This document shows, one piece after another, positions 26,017-34,479 of a stretch of 64,000 nucleotides of DNA. The stretch's first letter is position 1; every line of letters begins with the position of its first letter. Below the pieces are notes generated by a model. That model was not told the DNA's origin and made no database searches. It saw only the letters and a list, made by a program, of their open reading frames with translations. The DNA lies in assembly GCF_003031675.1 (NCBI RefSeq), contig NZ_PYWX01000072.1:1-64000 (forward strand). Reading direction: 5' to 3'. This DNA is from Pseudomonas palleroniana. GTDB taxonomy: Bacteria; Pseudomonadota; Gammaproteobacteria; Pseudomonadales; Pseudomonadaceae. The translations under genes and the position numbers were made by a program.

Positions 26017-26151
26017 TGTAGTGAGCGGGCTCGCCCCGCGCTGGGTGGCGCAGCCGCCCCCAACAAGAACGCCGCGGTGTTTCAGGAATACCGAGGTGAC
26101 CGGATTTGGGGCGGCTGCGCCGCCCAGCGCGGGGCAAGCCCGCTCACTACA
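26017..26151. repeat. Large REP-type inverted repeat (second family)
   Basis: A 44-bp arm starting TGTAGTGAGCGGGCTCGCCC (26017-26060) is matched in inverted orientation at 26108-26151, with one or two differences and a 47-bp spacer. The transcript would fold into a very long hairpin. The core GTAGTGAGCGGGCT differs from the GTGGGAGGGGGCTTG core of the other REPs in this window, so it belongs to a second family. It lies between the pbpG stop and the convergent lipoprotein gene. Confidence 0.85.
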
Positions 26152-26171
26152 CTCGCGCCTTGGGCGCGGTT

Positions 26172-26834
26172 TTATTTGCGCTCCGCCAGCACCTTGAGCG
26201 CCTGCGCCGCCGCCCTCTCCTGCCCAGCCTGCGCCGTGGCGTTGGCCGCATCACGCCAGCGCTGTGCGTCCACATTGGCGGGCAACTGGCTCGGACGCTG
26301 GGTCAGGATGGCCCAGTGGCCGGCGCTCTTCCACGCTGACTCAAAGTCACTGAAGCTCATCGACAGCCGTCGTTCCATGCCCGAGCGCAGCAACACCGTG
26401 CTCTTTTGCTGATTGAACCCCACCACCACGACATAGCGGGTGCCCGACCAGAAACTCGGGTTGAGCCGCGCCATCACCGGGTAACCCGCAGCGACCTGCG
26501 CCAGCACCGCCGTCAGTTGGCTGTCCAGCCGATACACCATCAGCCCGTATTCGCGAGCCAGCACCTGCATGTTGCGCTCAAGGTCTGCCTCCGCGCCGGG
26601 TAGATGCAGTGGCTTATCCAGCAAGCCAGGTGTCATGACAATGCCTTGTTGCGACAGCATGCTGGCCAAAGCACTGGGGCCACTCAGGTAGGCCTCGCTG
26701 CGAAAGGTCGGCACACCATTGAGTTCGACGCGCTCCGGCAGGCCCGGCAGTTTCGACGGCTGCCCGGAACACGCCGCAAGCCCCAAGGTACATGCCAGCA
26801 ACAGGGTGGTTTTAACGTTCGACCGTAACCGCAA
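26172..26834 (-). CDS. C39 peptidase-like lipoprotein without catalytic Cys
   Basis: This 220-residue lipoprotein has a signal ending in LGLAAC (C22), followed by a papain-like C39 fold. The family nucleophile motif (usually QCGPAALA) reads YLSGPSALASML, with Ser51 in place of Cys. The later HYVVVVG histidine motif reads GTRYVVVVGF, with Arg133 in place of His. A helical, Ala-rich C-terminal tail (about 175-220) follows. Either the protein is no longer a peptidase or it uses other chemistry. It lies next to pbpG, convergent, across a REP. Cell-envelope location is inferred from the lipobox. Confidence 0.7.
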   Translation of the reverse strand: MRLRSNVKTTLLLACTLGLAACSGQPSKLPGLPERVELNGVPTFRSEAYLSGPSALASMLSQQGIVMTPGLLDKPLHLPGAEADLERNMQVLAREYGLMVYRLDSQLTAVLAQVAAGYPVMARLNPSFWSGTRYVVVVGFNQQKSTVLLRSGMERRLSMSFSDFESAWKSAGHWAILTQRPSQLPANVDAQRWRDAANATAQAGQERAAAQALKVLAERK

Positions 26835-27043
26835 TTTTTTACTCTCTTGATCAACTGCCGGTGAGGCTCCAGATCATAGGGTGCTCTGCCACGTCGGTAT
26901 AGCCTTGAGTCTCAGTAAAACGCCGGGGATAGAGCAAACAAGTTGGACAGACTCGACCATTGGTCAATAGCAGGCAACCGCCCGGTAGCTAGACTGTCCA
27001 TAAAGAAGTGTGTGTGTGCCCCAAGGGGCGAAAGGAGGCCAGA

Positions 27044-27199
27044 ATGAGCCTTGCAACAACGATTTTCCTGTTGATCTGCGGTTGGCTGGCTGTCGCCAGT
27101 GCCATGTTGTGGGGCGTGATGCGCGTAACCCGTCGCCATCATCACCCCCACGTCAAACCCGCCAAGCCACCAGAGGCGTCGGCGGCACGTCACGCTTAG
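27044..27199 (+). CDS. 51-residue single-pass membrane protein
   Basis: A small ORF starts at the ATG at 27044, with a perfect Shine-Dalgarno AAGGAGG at 27032-27038. The product has one transmembrane helix (about residues 4-27, TTIFLLICGWLAVASAMLWG), then a His/Arg/Pro-rich cytoplasmic or periplasmic tail (RRHHHPHVKPAKPPEASA). The histidine cluster could bind metal, which is speculation. Its stop overlaps the convergent lipoprotein gene by 4 bp. The longer frame from 27008 has no ribosome site. Confidence 0.65.
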   Translation: MSLATTIFLLICGWLAVASAMLWGVMRVTRRHHHPHVKPAKPPEASAARHA

Positions 27200-27606
27200 C
27201 CTGGCATGCAATTGAAGTCCTGGGTCGCGGCAACTTCCTTGCCGTGACCATCCTTGAGCACGGCGCGCACGGTAGTGCCGAGGCTCGACTCCACCAGGGT
27301 GTAATGCTCACCCGCCTTGAAGTGCTTGTACTCGACCCGTCCCTGGCAGTCCTGCTGGTTGTCGTCGCCTGGCTCTTCTTCAAACAGGGTCACATCCAGG
27401 CGATGGTCGCCTGGCGGCACTTCAAAAAAACGCCCGTCATCCACACGCTTGCCGTCGACGCGTTCGGCCATCAGGTCATTCGGGGCTTCTTCTTTCAAAC
27501 CGATCCACGCCTCGCTTGGGTCCGCCTTGGGGATCGGGCCGGCACACGCCGACAACAGCAGCACAGCACCGAGGGCAGGAATCAAAAGCAAAGGTTTAAG
27601 TGACAT
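27196..27606 (-). CDS. Small lipoprotein of unknown function
   Basis: This 136-residue protein has a lipoprotein signal (LLLIPALGAVLLLSAC, lipobox Cys about residue 20), followed by about 115 residues of probable beta-rich fold (WIGLKEEAPNDLMAERVDGK, PPGDHRLDVTLFEE). Two later cysteines, in QDCQGRV and DFNCMPG, could form a disulfide. The ATG at 27606 begins the signal peptide; the longer frame from 27711 does not. The gene is divergent from the RND operon. No family is recognised with confidence. Confidence 0.7.
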   Translation of the reverse strand: MSLKPLLLIPALGAVLLLSACAGPIPKADPSEAWIGLKEEAPNDLMAERVDGKRVDDGRFFEVPPGDHRLDVTLFEEEPGDDNQQDCQGRVEYKHFKAGEHYTLVESSLGTTVRAVLKDGHGKEVAATQDFNCMPG

Positions 27607-27825
27607 GGCAGGGCTCCATAGGACATGAGTAAAAAGACGAGGCGAAATGTGTCGCCGCCGATGGATGACAAGCTTGGGGAGCAGCCCTTTGTAGAACAAA
27701 TGAATACACATGAAAGCTTCTTAAGCGCTTAACTAAATGTTCCTTCATTTGGCTGAAAGGTGCGTGTTAGGTGGGTCGGGCAAGACTGCCGGGGTTTGCA
27801 ATCCTGCTCCCTCGGAGGTTCACGC

Positions 27826-30800
27826 ATGCTCGGGCTGGTAAAGACCGCACTGCAAAAGCCGTACACGTTTATCGTGTTGGCCATATTCATTTGCATCATC
27901 GGGCCGATGGCGGCCCTGCGAACCCCTACGGATGTGTTTCCCGATATCGGCATCCCCGTAGTCGCCGTGGTCTGGCAGTACAACGGCCTGTCACCGGACG
28001 CCATGGCCGGCCGGGTGATCTACACCTACGAACGCTCCCTGAGCACCACCGTCAACGACATCGAACATATCGAATCGCAATCGCTGCCCGGCATGGGCAT
28101 CGTGAAGATCTTCTTCCAACCCGGCGTGGATATCCGTACCGCCAACGCCCAGGTGACCGCTGTTTCACAAACCGTGCTCAAGCAGATGCCGCCCGGCATC
28201 ACGCCGCCACTGATCCTCAACTACAGCGCCTCCACGGTGCCGATCCTGCAAATGGCGTTCTCCAGCCCCAGCCTCTCGGAAGCCAAGATCCGCGACCTGG
28301 TGCAGAACAACATTCGCCTGCCTTTAAGTGCCCTGCCCGGCCTGGCCATGCCCACGCCCATGGGCGGCAAGCAGCGGCAGATCACCCTCGACCTCGACCC
28401 CCAGGCACTCGCCGCCAAAGGCCTGTCGGCGCAGGACGTGGGCAACGCCCTGGCGCTGCAAAACCAGATCATCCCGGTGGGCACCGCCAAGCTCGGTCCC
28501 AACGAATATACGATTCTGCTCAACAACAGCCCCAAGGCCATCGATGAGCTCAACGACCTGCCGATCAAGACCGTCGACGGCGCGCTGATCACCATCGGCC
28601 AAGTCGCCCACGTGCGTGATGGCTCGCCACCGCAGACCAACATCGTGCGGGTCGACGGCCACCGCGCCGTACTGATGCCGGCGCTGAAAAACGGCAGCAT
28701 TTCCACCCTGTCGATCATCGACGGCATTCGCCAGATGCTGCCGCGCATCAACGAAACCCTGCCACCTTCGCTGAAGACCTCGCTGCTCGGTGACGCCTCG
28801 GTGTTCGTCAAGCAATCGGTCGGCAGCGTGGCCCAGGAAGGCATCATCGCCGCGCTGCTGACCAGTGCAATGATCCTGCTGTTCCTCGGCAGTTGGCGCT
28901 CCACCCTGATCATTGCCGCCTCGATCCCCCTGGCGGTGCTGTCAGCCATCGCGCTGCTGGCTGTCAGCGGGCAAACCCTCAACGTGATGACCCTCGGCGG
29001 GTTGGCGTTGGCGGTCGGGATCCTGGTGGACGACGCCACGGTGACCATCGAGAACATCAACTGGCACCTGGAACAAGGCAAGGCGGTGAAAACCGCAATC
29101 CTCGACGGCGCCGCACAGATAGTCGGCCCGGCATTCGTCTCGCTGCTGTGTATCTGCATCGTGTTCGTGCCGATGTTCCTGCTGAACGGGATTGCCGGCT
29201 ACCTGTTCCGGCCGATGGCCCTGGCGGTGATCTTTGCCATGGCCAGCTCGTTCATCCTCTCGCGCACACTGGTGCCGACCCTGGCAATGTTCCTGCTCAA
29301 GCCACATACGCCGGAGCAAGGCGCGGGGCATCACCCGGAAGATGCATTCATCAACCACCACGAGGGCGAGCAGCACCAGAAACCGCGCAATCGCCTGCTG
29401 CAATCGGTGCTGAATTTTCAGCAAGGCTTCGAGCGTCACTTCTCGAACATCCGCGACACCTACCACGGCCTGCTGACCTTGGCGCTGGGCAACCGCAAAC
29501 GCTTTATCGCAGGTTTCCTGGCGTGCGTGCTCGCCTCGTTCCTGCTGCTGCCTAGCCTGGGCCAGGATTTCTTTCCGGCCACCGACGCCGGCGCCCTGGC
29601 CCTGCACGTACGCTTGCCGCTGGGCACGCGTATCGAAGAAAGCGCGGCGGCGTTCGACCGCATTGAAGCGCGGATTCGCGAAGTGATCCCGGCGCAAGAA
29701 CTGGACACCATCGTCGACAACATCGGCATTCCGCTGAGCGGCATCGACATGGCCTACAGCAGCAGCGGCACCATCGGTCCGCAGGATGGCGACATCCAGG
29801 TCAGCCTGAAAAAAGACCATGCGCCCACCGCCGACTACGTTAAAAAACTGCGTGAAGCCTTGCCGCAGAGTTTCCCCGGCAGCCACTTCGCGTTCCTGCC
29901 GGCCGATATCAGCAGCCAGATCCTCAACTTCGGCGCCCCCGCACCACTGGATGTGAAAATCTCCGGGCGCAGCGATGCAGAAAACCGCGCCTACGCCGTG
30001 GAACTGGAACGTCGCCTGTCGCACATTCCAGGCATCGCCGACTTGCGTATCCAGCAGTCCACCGGCTACCCGTCGCTGCAAGTCAACGTCGACCGCCTGC
30101 GTGCCAATGGCCTGGGGATTACCGAGAAGGACGTGACCAACAGCATGGTCGCCTCCCTCGCGGGCAGCTCGCAAACCGCGCCGACCTTCTGGCTGAACCC
30201 GGCGAACGGCGTGTCGTACTCCATCGTCGCTGCAACGCCGCAATACCGCCTGGACAGCTTGCCGTCACTGGAAGCGCTGCCGGTCACAGGGGCTGATGGC
30301 CAGTCGCAAATCCTCGGCGGCGTGGCAACCATCTCCCGCGTGCAAAGCCCGGCGGTGGTGACTCACTACAATATCCAACCGACCCTGGACCTGTACGCCA
30401 ACGTGCAAGGCCGTGACCTGGGGGGCGTGGCCCGTGACGTGCAAAAAGTGCTCGACGACACCGCCTCCATGCGCCCCAAAGGCGCGGTGATCAGCCTGCA
30501 TGGGCAAATCGACGCGTTGCATGAAGCCTTCAGCGGCTTGAGCTTCGGCCTGCTCGGTGCGGTCGTGCTGATCTACCTGCTGATCGTGGTCAACTTCCAG
30601 TCGTGGGTCGACCCGTTCGTGATCATCACCGCCCTGCCGGCTGCCTTGGCGGGCATCGTGTGGATGCTGTTCCTCAGCGGCACCTCGCTGTCGGTGCCGG
30701 CGCTCACCGGCGCCATCCTGTGCATGGGCGTGGCCACCGCCAACTCGATCCTGGTGGTGAGCTTCTGCCGCGAACGCCTGGCCGAACATGGCGATGCGCT

Positions 30801-31047
30801 AAAGGCTGCGCTGGAAGCCGGCTACACACGCTTTCGCCCGGTGTGCATGACCGCCCTGGCGATGATCATCGGCATGTTGCCGCTGGCCCTTTCCGAAGAG
30901 CAGAACGCGCCTCTGGGCCGGGCGGTGATCGGCGGTTTGATCCTCGCCACCACTGCCACTTTGTTGTTTGTTCCCGTGGTCTTCAGCCTGGTCCACGGTC
31001 GTCATTCTACTCGCGCTGTTGCTGGAGAAACTTCACATGTCGTCTGA
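27826..31047 (+). CDS. RND efflux transporter, inner-membrane pump
   Basis: This 1073-residue HAE1-like resistance-nodulation-division pump couples proton influx to export of drugs or other small molecules. It has 12 transmembrane helices in two halves, each followed by a large periplasmic loop. The proton-relay aspartate pair in TM4 is present (GILVDDATVTIEN, D402-D403). A charged, His-rich cytoplasmic insert (HTPEQGAGHHPEDAF region) separates the halves. Start: ATG 27826 with GGAGG at 27814-27818. It is first in the operon and overlaps the adaptor gene by 11 bp, with the channel third. Substrate unknown. Confidence 0.9.
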   Translation: MLGLVKTALQKPYTFIVLAIFICIIGPMAALRTPTDVFPDIGIPVVAVVWQYNGLSPDAMAGRVIYTYERSLSTTVNDIEHIESQSLPGMGIVKIFFQPGVDIRTANAQVTAVSQTVLKQMPPGITPPLILNYSASTVPILQMAFSSPSLSEAKIRDLVQNNIRLPLSALPGLAMPTPMGGKQRQITLDLDPQALAAKGLSAQDVGNALALQNQIIPVGTAKLGPNEYTILLNNSPKAIDELNDLPIKTVDGALITIGQVAHVRDGSPPQTNIVRVDGHRAVLMPALKNGSISTLSIIDGIRQMLPRINETLPPSLKTSLLGDASVFVKQSVGSVAQEGIIAALLTSAMILLFLGSWRSTLIIAASIPLAVLSAIALLAVSGQTLNVMTLGGLALAVGILVDDATVTIENINWHLEQGKAVKTAILDGAAQIVGPAFVSLLCICIVFVPMFLLNGIAGYLFRPMALAVIFAMASSFILSRTLVPTLAMFLLKPHTPEQGAGHHPEDAFINHHEGEQHQKPRNRLLQSVLNFQQGFERHFSNIRDTYHGLLTLALGNRKRFIAGFLACVLASFLLLPSLGQDFFPATDAGALALHVRLPLGTRIEESAAAFDRIEARIREVIPAQELDTIVDNIGIPLSGIDMAYSSSGTIGPQDGDIQVSLKKDHAPTADYVKKLREALPQSFPGSHFAFLPADISSQILNFGAPAPLDVKISGRSDAENRAYAVELERRLSHIPGIADLRIQQSTGYPSLQVNVDRLRANGLGITEKDVTNSMVASLAGSSQTAPTFWLNPANGVSYSIVAATPQYRLDSLPSLEALPVTGADGQSQILGGVATISRVQSPAVVTHYNIQPTLDLYANVQGRDLGGVARDVQKVLDDTASMRPKGAVISLHGQIDALHEAFSGLSFGLLGAVVLIYLLIVVNFQSWVDPFVIITALPAALAGIVWMLFLSGTSLSVPALTGAILCMGVATANSILVVSFCRERLAEHGDALKAALEAGYTRFRPVCMTALAMIIGMLPLALSEEQNAPLGRAVIGGLILATTATLLFVPVVFSLVHGRHSTRAVAGETSHVV

Positions 31048-32206
31048 TCACAAACCCTCGCGCAAGCGCTTGATGCTCATGGGTGTCGGCGGCCTGACTG
31101 TGGCCGCCCTGTTGGTCGCCAACGGCCTGCACGCCCGCACATTGCACGAGCAATCGGTTACCGCCTGGACGGAAACCGCCGCCATCCCACAGGTGATGGT
31201 GTTCCAACCCCAACAGAACGCCGCCGGCGACACCCTGCGCTTGCCCGCACACCTGGAAGCCTGGAGCAAGGCACCGATCCACGCCCGGGTCAGCGGCTAT
31301 TTGAAGGACTGGAAAGTCGACATCGGCAGCCCGGTGAAAGCCGGCCAGGTGCTCGCCGAAATCGACAGCCCGGACCTTGATCAGCAGGTGGCGCAAGCCC
31401 ACGCCCGGCTGATTCAACAACAGGCTGATGCACGCCTGGCGCAAACCACCGCCACGCGCTGGCAAAACCTGCTGGCCAGCCACTCGGTGTCGCGCCAGGA
31501 GGCCGATGAAAAAACCTCCAACGCCGCCGCCGCCAAAGCCAATGCCGAAGCTGCGGCTGCCGATTACGCACGCCTGTCGGCGCTGGAGAGCTACAAGACC
31601 CTGCGCGCGCCCTTCACCGGCACCATCACCGCACGTAACACTGATATCGGTCAGTTGATCAAGGCCGATACCGACAGCGACCCGGAGCTGTTCGATATCG
31701 CCGACACACATCAGCTACGCCTCTACGTGCCGGTGCCACAGAACTATGCGGCGGTGATCCGCCCGGGCCTTGAAGCCGAGCTGACGGTGCCCGAGCACCC
31801 CGGCGAACACTTCAAGGCGCGCCTGATCGGCGACTCCACCGCCATCGATCGCCGCTCCGGCACCCTGCTCGCCCAGTTCGTCGCCGACAACCCCCAGGGC
31901 GAGTTGCTGCCGGGTGACTATGCCGAAGCCACCCTGCCGATTCCGGCAGACACCCACGGCGTCAGCATTCCGGCCAGCGCGTTGATCTTTCGCGCCCAAG
32001 GCACCCAAGTCGCGGTGCTGGATGCGCAGAACCACGTGCACCTGCGGGACATCCACATCGGCCTTGACCTCGGCGAGCGCCTGGTCGTCGACCAAGGTTT
32101 GAAACCCGCCGACCGCGTGGTCGACAACCCACCCGACGCCCTGCGCGAAGGTGACCCGGTACAACTGGCCGATGCCTCCGGAGGTGCGCATGCGCCCAAG
32201 GCTTAA
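31037..32206 (+). CDS. RND efflux periplasmic adaptor (membrane fusion protein)
   Basis: This 389-residue HlyD/AcrA-type adaptor has an N-terminal anchor helix (about 12-31), a biotinyl-lipoyl half motif (APIHARVSGYLKDWKVDIGS), a coiled-coil hairpin (about 120-190) and the second lipoyl half (LRAPFTGTITARNTDIGQLI). Beta-barrel and membrane-proximal domains follow. It bridges the upstream pump and downstream channel. The ATG at 31037 overlaps the pump gene; its 3' end overlaps the channel gene by 17 bp, indicating tight coupling. Confidence 0.9.
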   Translation: MSSDHKPSRKRLMLMGVGGLTVAALLVANGLHARTLHEQSVTAWTETAAIPQVMVFQPQQNAAGDTLRLPAHLEAWSKAPIHARVSGYLKDWKVDIGSPVKAGQVLAEIDSPDLDQQVAQAHARLIQQQADARLAQTTATRWQNLLASHSVSRQEADEKTSNAAAAKANAEAAAADYARLSALESYKTLRAPFTGTITARNTDIGQLIKADTDSDPELFDIADTHQLRLYVPVPQNYAAVIRPGLEAELTVPEHPGEHFKARLIGDSTAIDRRSGTLLAQFVADNPQGELLPGDYAEATLPIPADTHGVSIPASALIFRAQGTQVAVLDAQNHVHLRDIHIGLDLGERLVVDQGLKPADRVVDNPPDALREGDPVQLADASGGAHAPKA

Positions 32207-33608
32207 ACCCCTCGCCGCATTGATACTGCTGATGCTGCAAGGCTGCTCGATGGCCCCCGCCTATCAGGTGCCGGCGGTGGACCTGCCGGCCGGCTACCGT
32301 GAACAGACCAGCGACGGTCCGTGGCACAGCGCGCAACCGTCCGATCACCTGGCTCCCCAGTGGTGGAAGCTCTACCACGACGCGCGCCTCAATGACCTGC
32401 AACAACGACTGCTCAAGGCCAACCCGGACTTGGCTGCGGCGCTGGCACACTTCGATGCGTCCCAGGCCTACGCCAGCCAACTGCACGCAGGGCTGTTCCC
32501 GCAGATCACCGCCAGCGCACAAACCTTGCGTCAGCGCCAGTCGGATTCACGGCCACTGCGCGGCGCCACGCAGCCGTCGGTGTACAACAGCAATAGCGCA
32601 GGGTTTGCCCTGAGCTACGACCTGGACCTATGGGGCAAGATCCGTAATCAGGTCGCCGCCGGGGATGCCCAGGCGCAGGCGTCCGGAGACGACCTGGCGG
32701 TGGCACGCCTGAGCCTGCAACACCAGTTGGCGACCCTGTATGTGCAACTCAATGGGCTGGATGCGCAAGCGCGGATCCTCAACCGCTCGCTGGATGATTT
32801 CAGCCAGGCATTGCAACTGACCCGTAGCCGCTATGAAGGTCAGATTGCTTCTGAGCTGGACCTGACCCGCGCCCAAAACCAACTGGCCGAAGCCAAGGCA
32901 CAATGGGATGAAGTGCGTGGGCAACGCAACCTGACCGAACATGCCATCGGCGAATTGGTCGGCGTAGCGGCCAGCGACTTCACCTTGCCGGCAAGTCAGC
33001 AACTGATCGCCTTGCCAGGAATGCCTTCACAACTGCCCAGCCAACTGCTGCAACGTCGCCCCGACATCGCAGCGGCGGAACGCCGAGTGTTTGCCGCCAA
33101 TGCCAATATTGGCGTGGCCAAGGCGGCGTGGTATCCGGATTTCAGCCTGACCGGCTTGATTGGCGGGCAGACCCAAGGCGTCGGCAACCTGCTGTCGGCC
33201 GGCAACCGTTACTGGGCGCTGGGGCCGTTGGTGAATCTGCCGATCTTTGATGGCGGCCGCTTGAGCGCCAATGAGCGCCAGGCCAAAGCCGAGTTTGAAG
33301 AAGCCTCTGCGCAATACCGCAGCCAGGTGTTGAAGGCCGTGCGGGAGGTGGAAGATAACCTGGCGCAGCTAAGGGATTTGCAACAGGAGGCACAGGATGA
33401 ACAGGCGGCGGCGGATGCGGCGCAGCATACCGAGTCTCTGGCGATGAACAGCTATCAGGCCGGGGCGGTGAGTTATCTGGATGTGGTGACGGCACAGACC
33501 GCCGCACTGCAGGCGCAGAGAACCTTGCAGGCGGTGCAGACACGGCAGTTACAGGCGAGCGTTGGGCTGGTCACAGCGTTGGGGGGTGGATGGCAACCTG
33601 ATGCATGA
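32190..33608 (+). CDS. RND efflux outer-membrane lipoprotein channel (NodT family)
   Basis: This 472-residue TolC-like outer-membrane factor has a lipoprotein signal (LILLMLQGCSMAP) and two OEP repeats. A typical repeat signature is LLQRRPDIAAAERRVFAANA with GVAKAAWYPDFSLTG. It is the last gene of the pump-adaptor-channel operon. The ATG at 32190 sits before the signal peptide; an in-frame ATG at 32151 would lengthen the leader within the adaptor gene and is less likely. Confidence 0.92.
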   Translation: MRPRLKPLAALILLMLQGCSMAPAYQVPAVDLPAGYREQTSDGPWHSAQPSDHLAPQWWKLYHDARLNDLQQRLLKANPDLAAALAHFDASQAYASQLHAGLFPQITASAQTLRQRQSDSRPLRGATQPSVYNSNSAGFALSYDLDLWGKIRNQVAAGDAQAQASGDDLAVARLSLQHQLATLYVQLNGLDAQARILNRSLDDFSQALQLTRSRYEGQIASELDLTRAQNQLAEAKAQWDEVRGQRNLTEHAIGELVGVAASDFTLPASQQLIALPGMPSQLPSQLLQRRPDIAAAERRVFAANANIGVAKAAWYPDFSLTGLIGGQTQGVGNLLSAGNRYWALGPLVNLPIFDGGRLSANERQAKAEFEEASAQYRSQVLKAVREVEDNLAQLRDLQQEAQDEQAAADAAQHTESLAMNSYQAGAVSYLDVVTAQTAALQAQRTLQAVQTRQLQASVGLVTALGGGWQPDA

Positions 33609-33617
33609 GCTGAAGAC

Positions 33618-33729
33618 CGCTATCGGGAGCAAGTCGAATCGTCGCACCGCCCCTCCCACATTAGATCAGCATCAGACACAAAATGTATGAACGCCGCAGA
33701 GCCAATGTGGGAGGGGGCTTGCTCCCGAT
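33618..33729. repeat. REP elements left of the RAYT gene
   Basis: A degenerate REP at 33618-33660 has CGGGAGCAAG and CCCCTCCCACA interrupted by about 15 nt. A standard REP, GTGGGAGGGGGCTTGCTCCC, lies at 33707-33729. They lie directly upstream of the transposase gene, as is typical for RAYT loci. Confidence 0.85.
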
Positions 33730-33823
33730 GGCGTCCGCCTGGACACATCCTGCCAAACCCCTGCCCATCAGCCTCTCACTCCCCAATCTAGCCTCTCTAA
33801 ACCCATCTAGAGAGGCCCAGGGA

Positions 33824-34282
33824 ATGGCAGATCTACCCGCTTCACACCGCCTGCGTATCGGTCGTTTCAGCGAACCGAACCGCATCTATCTCATCACCAC
33901 CAACACCCACGAACGCTTACCCCTATTCAGCGACTTCCACCTCGGCCGCCTGGTGGTCTGGCAATTTCGGCTGGCCCAATACAAAGGGCTGGCGAACTCC
34001 ATGGCCTGGGTCGTCATGCCGGACCATTTCCATTGGTTGCTCGAGCTGAAAAAAGGCTCGCTGGCGGATCTGATGTGCCAGGTGAAATCCAGAAGTACGC
34101 GAACCGTCAACGGCGCGAGTGGGCGCAAGGGACGACTGTGGCAGGAAAGCTTCCATGACCGTGCGCTGCGCAAGGAGGACGACTTGGTAAAAATGGCCAG
34201 ATACGTGGTGGCCAACCCGCTGCGAGCGGGATTGGTGAAGCGCATAGGCGACTATCCGCTATGGGACGCAATCTGGATATAG
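33824..34282 (+). CDS. REP-associated tyrosine transposase (RAYT)
   Basis: This 152-residue single-copy Y1-type (IS200/IS605-like) HUH nuclease is thought to recognise and mobilise REP sequences. The HUH pair is in WVVMPDHFHWLLE (H68, H70) and the candidate catalytic tyrosine in ARYVVANPLRAGLV (about Y127). The ATG at 33824 (MADLPASHRLRIGRF) is the family start; the frame open upstream from 33683 is REP-derived. REPs flank both sides at 33707-33729 and 34309-34402, supporting a domesticated RAYT acting on the main REP family here. Confidence 0.9.
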   Translation: MADLPASHRLRIGRFSEPNRIYLITTNTHERLPLFSDFHLGRLVVWQFRLAQYKGLANSMAWVVMPDHFHWLLELKKGSLADLMCQVKSRSTRTVNGASGRKGRLWQESFHDRALRKEDDLVKMARYVVANPLRAGLVKRIGDYPLWDAIWI

Positions 34283-34308
34283 CGCCAAACACGGCTCAAT
34301 GTGAGTCC

Positions 34309-34402
34309 AATGTGGAAAGGGGCTTGCTCCCGATGGAATGCGTAGCAGGCCCATTTTTGAGGCCGCTGCGCGGCCTATCGGGAGCAAGCCCCCTCCCACA
34401 GG
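34309..34402. repeat. REP pair (REPIN) right of the RAYT gene
   Basis: Inverted copies TGTGGAAAGGGGCTTGCTCC (34310-34335) and ATCGGGAGCAAGCCCCCTCC (34372-34402) form a stem with a 36-nt spacer. The left copy carries two substitutions relative to the consensus. Confidence 0.85.
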
Positions 34403-34479
34403 TTATCCATCGTCCGCTCTGTCGCTTATTAACTGACTGGCATTAGGGCTCACCCCCCGCCCACATTCCTCAGCTGCTT

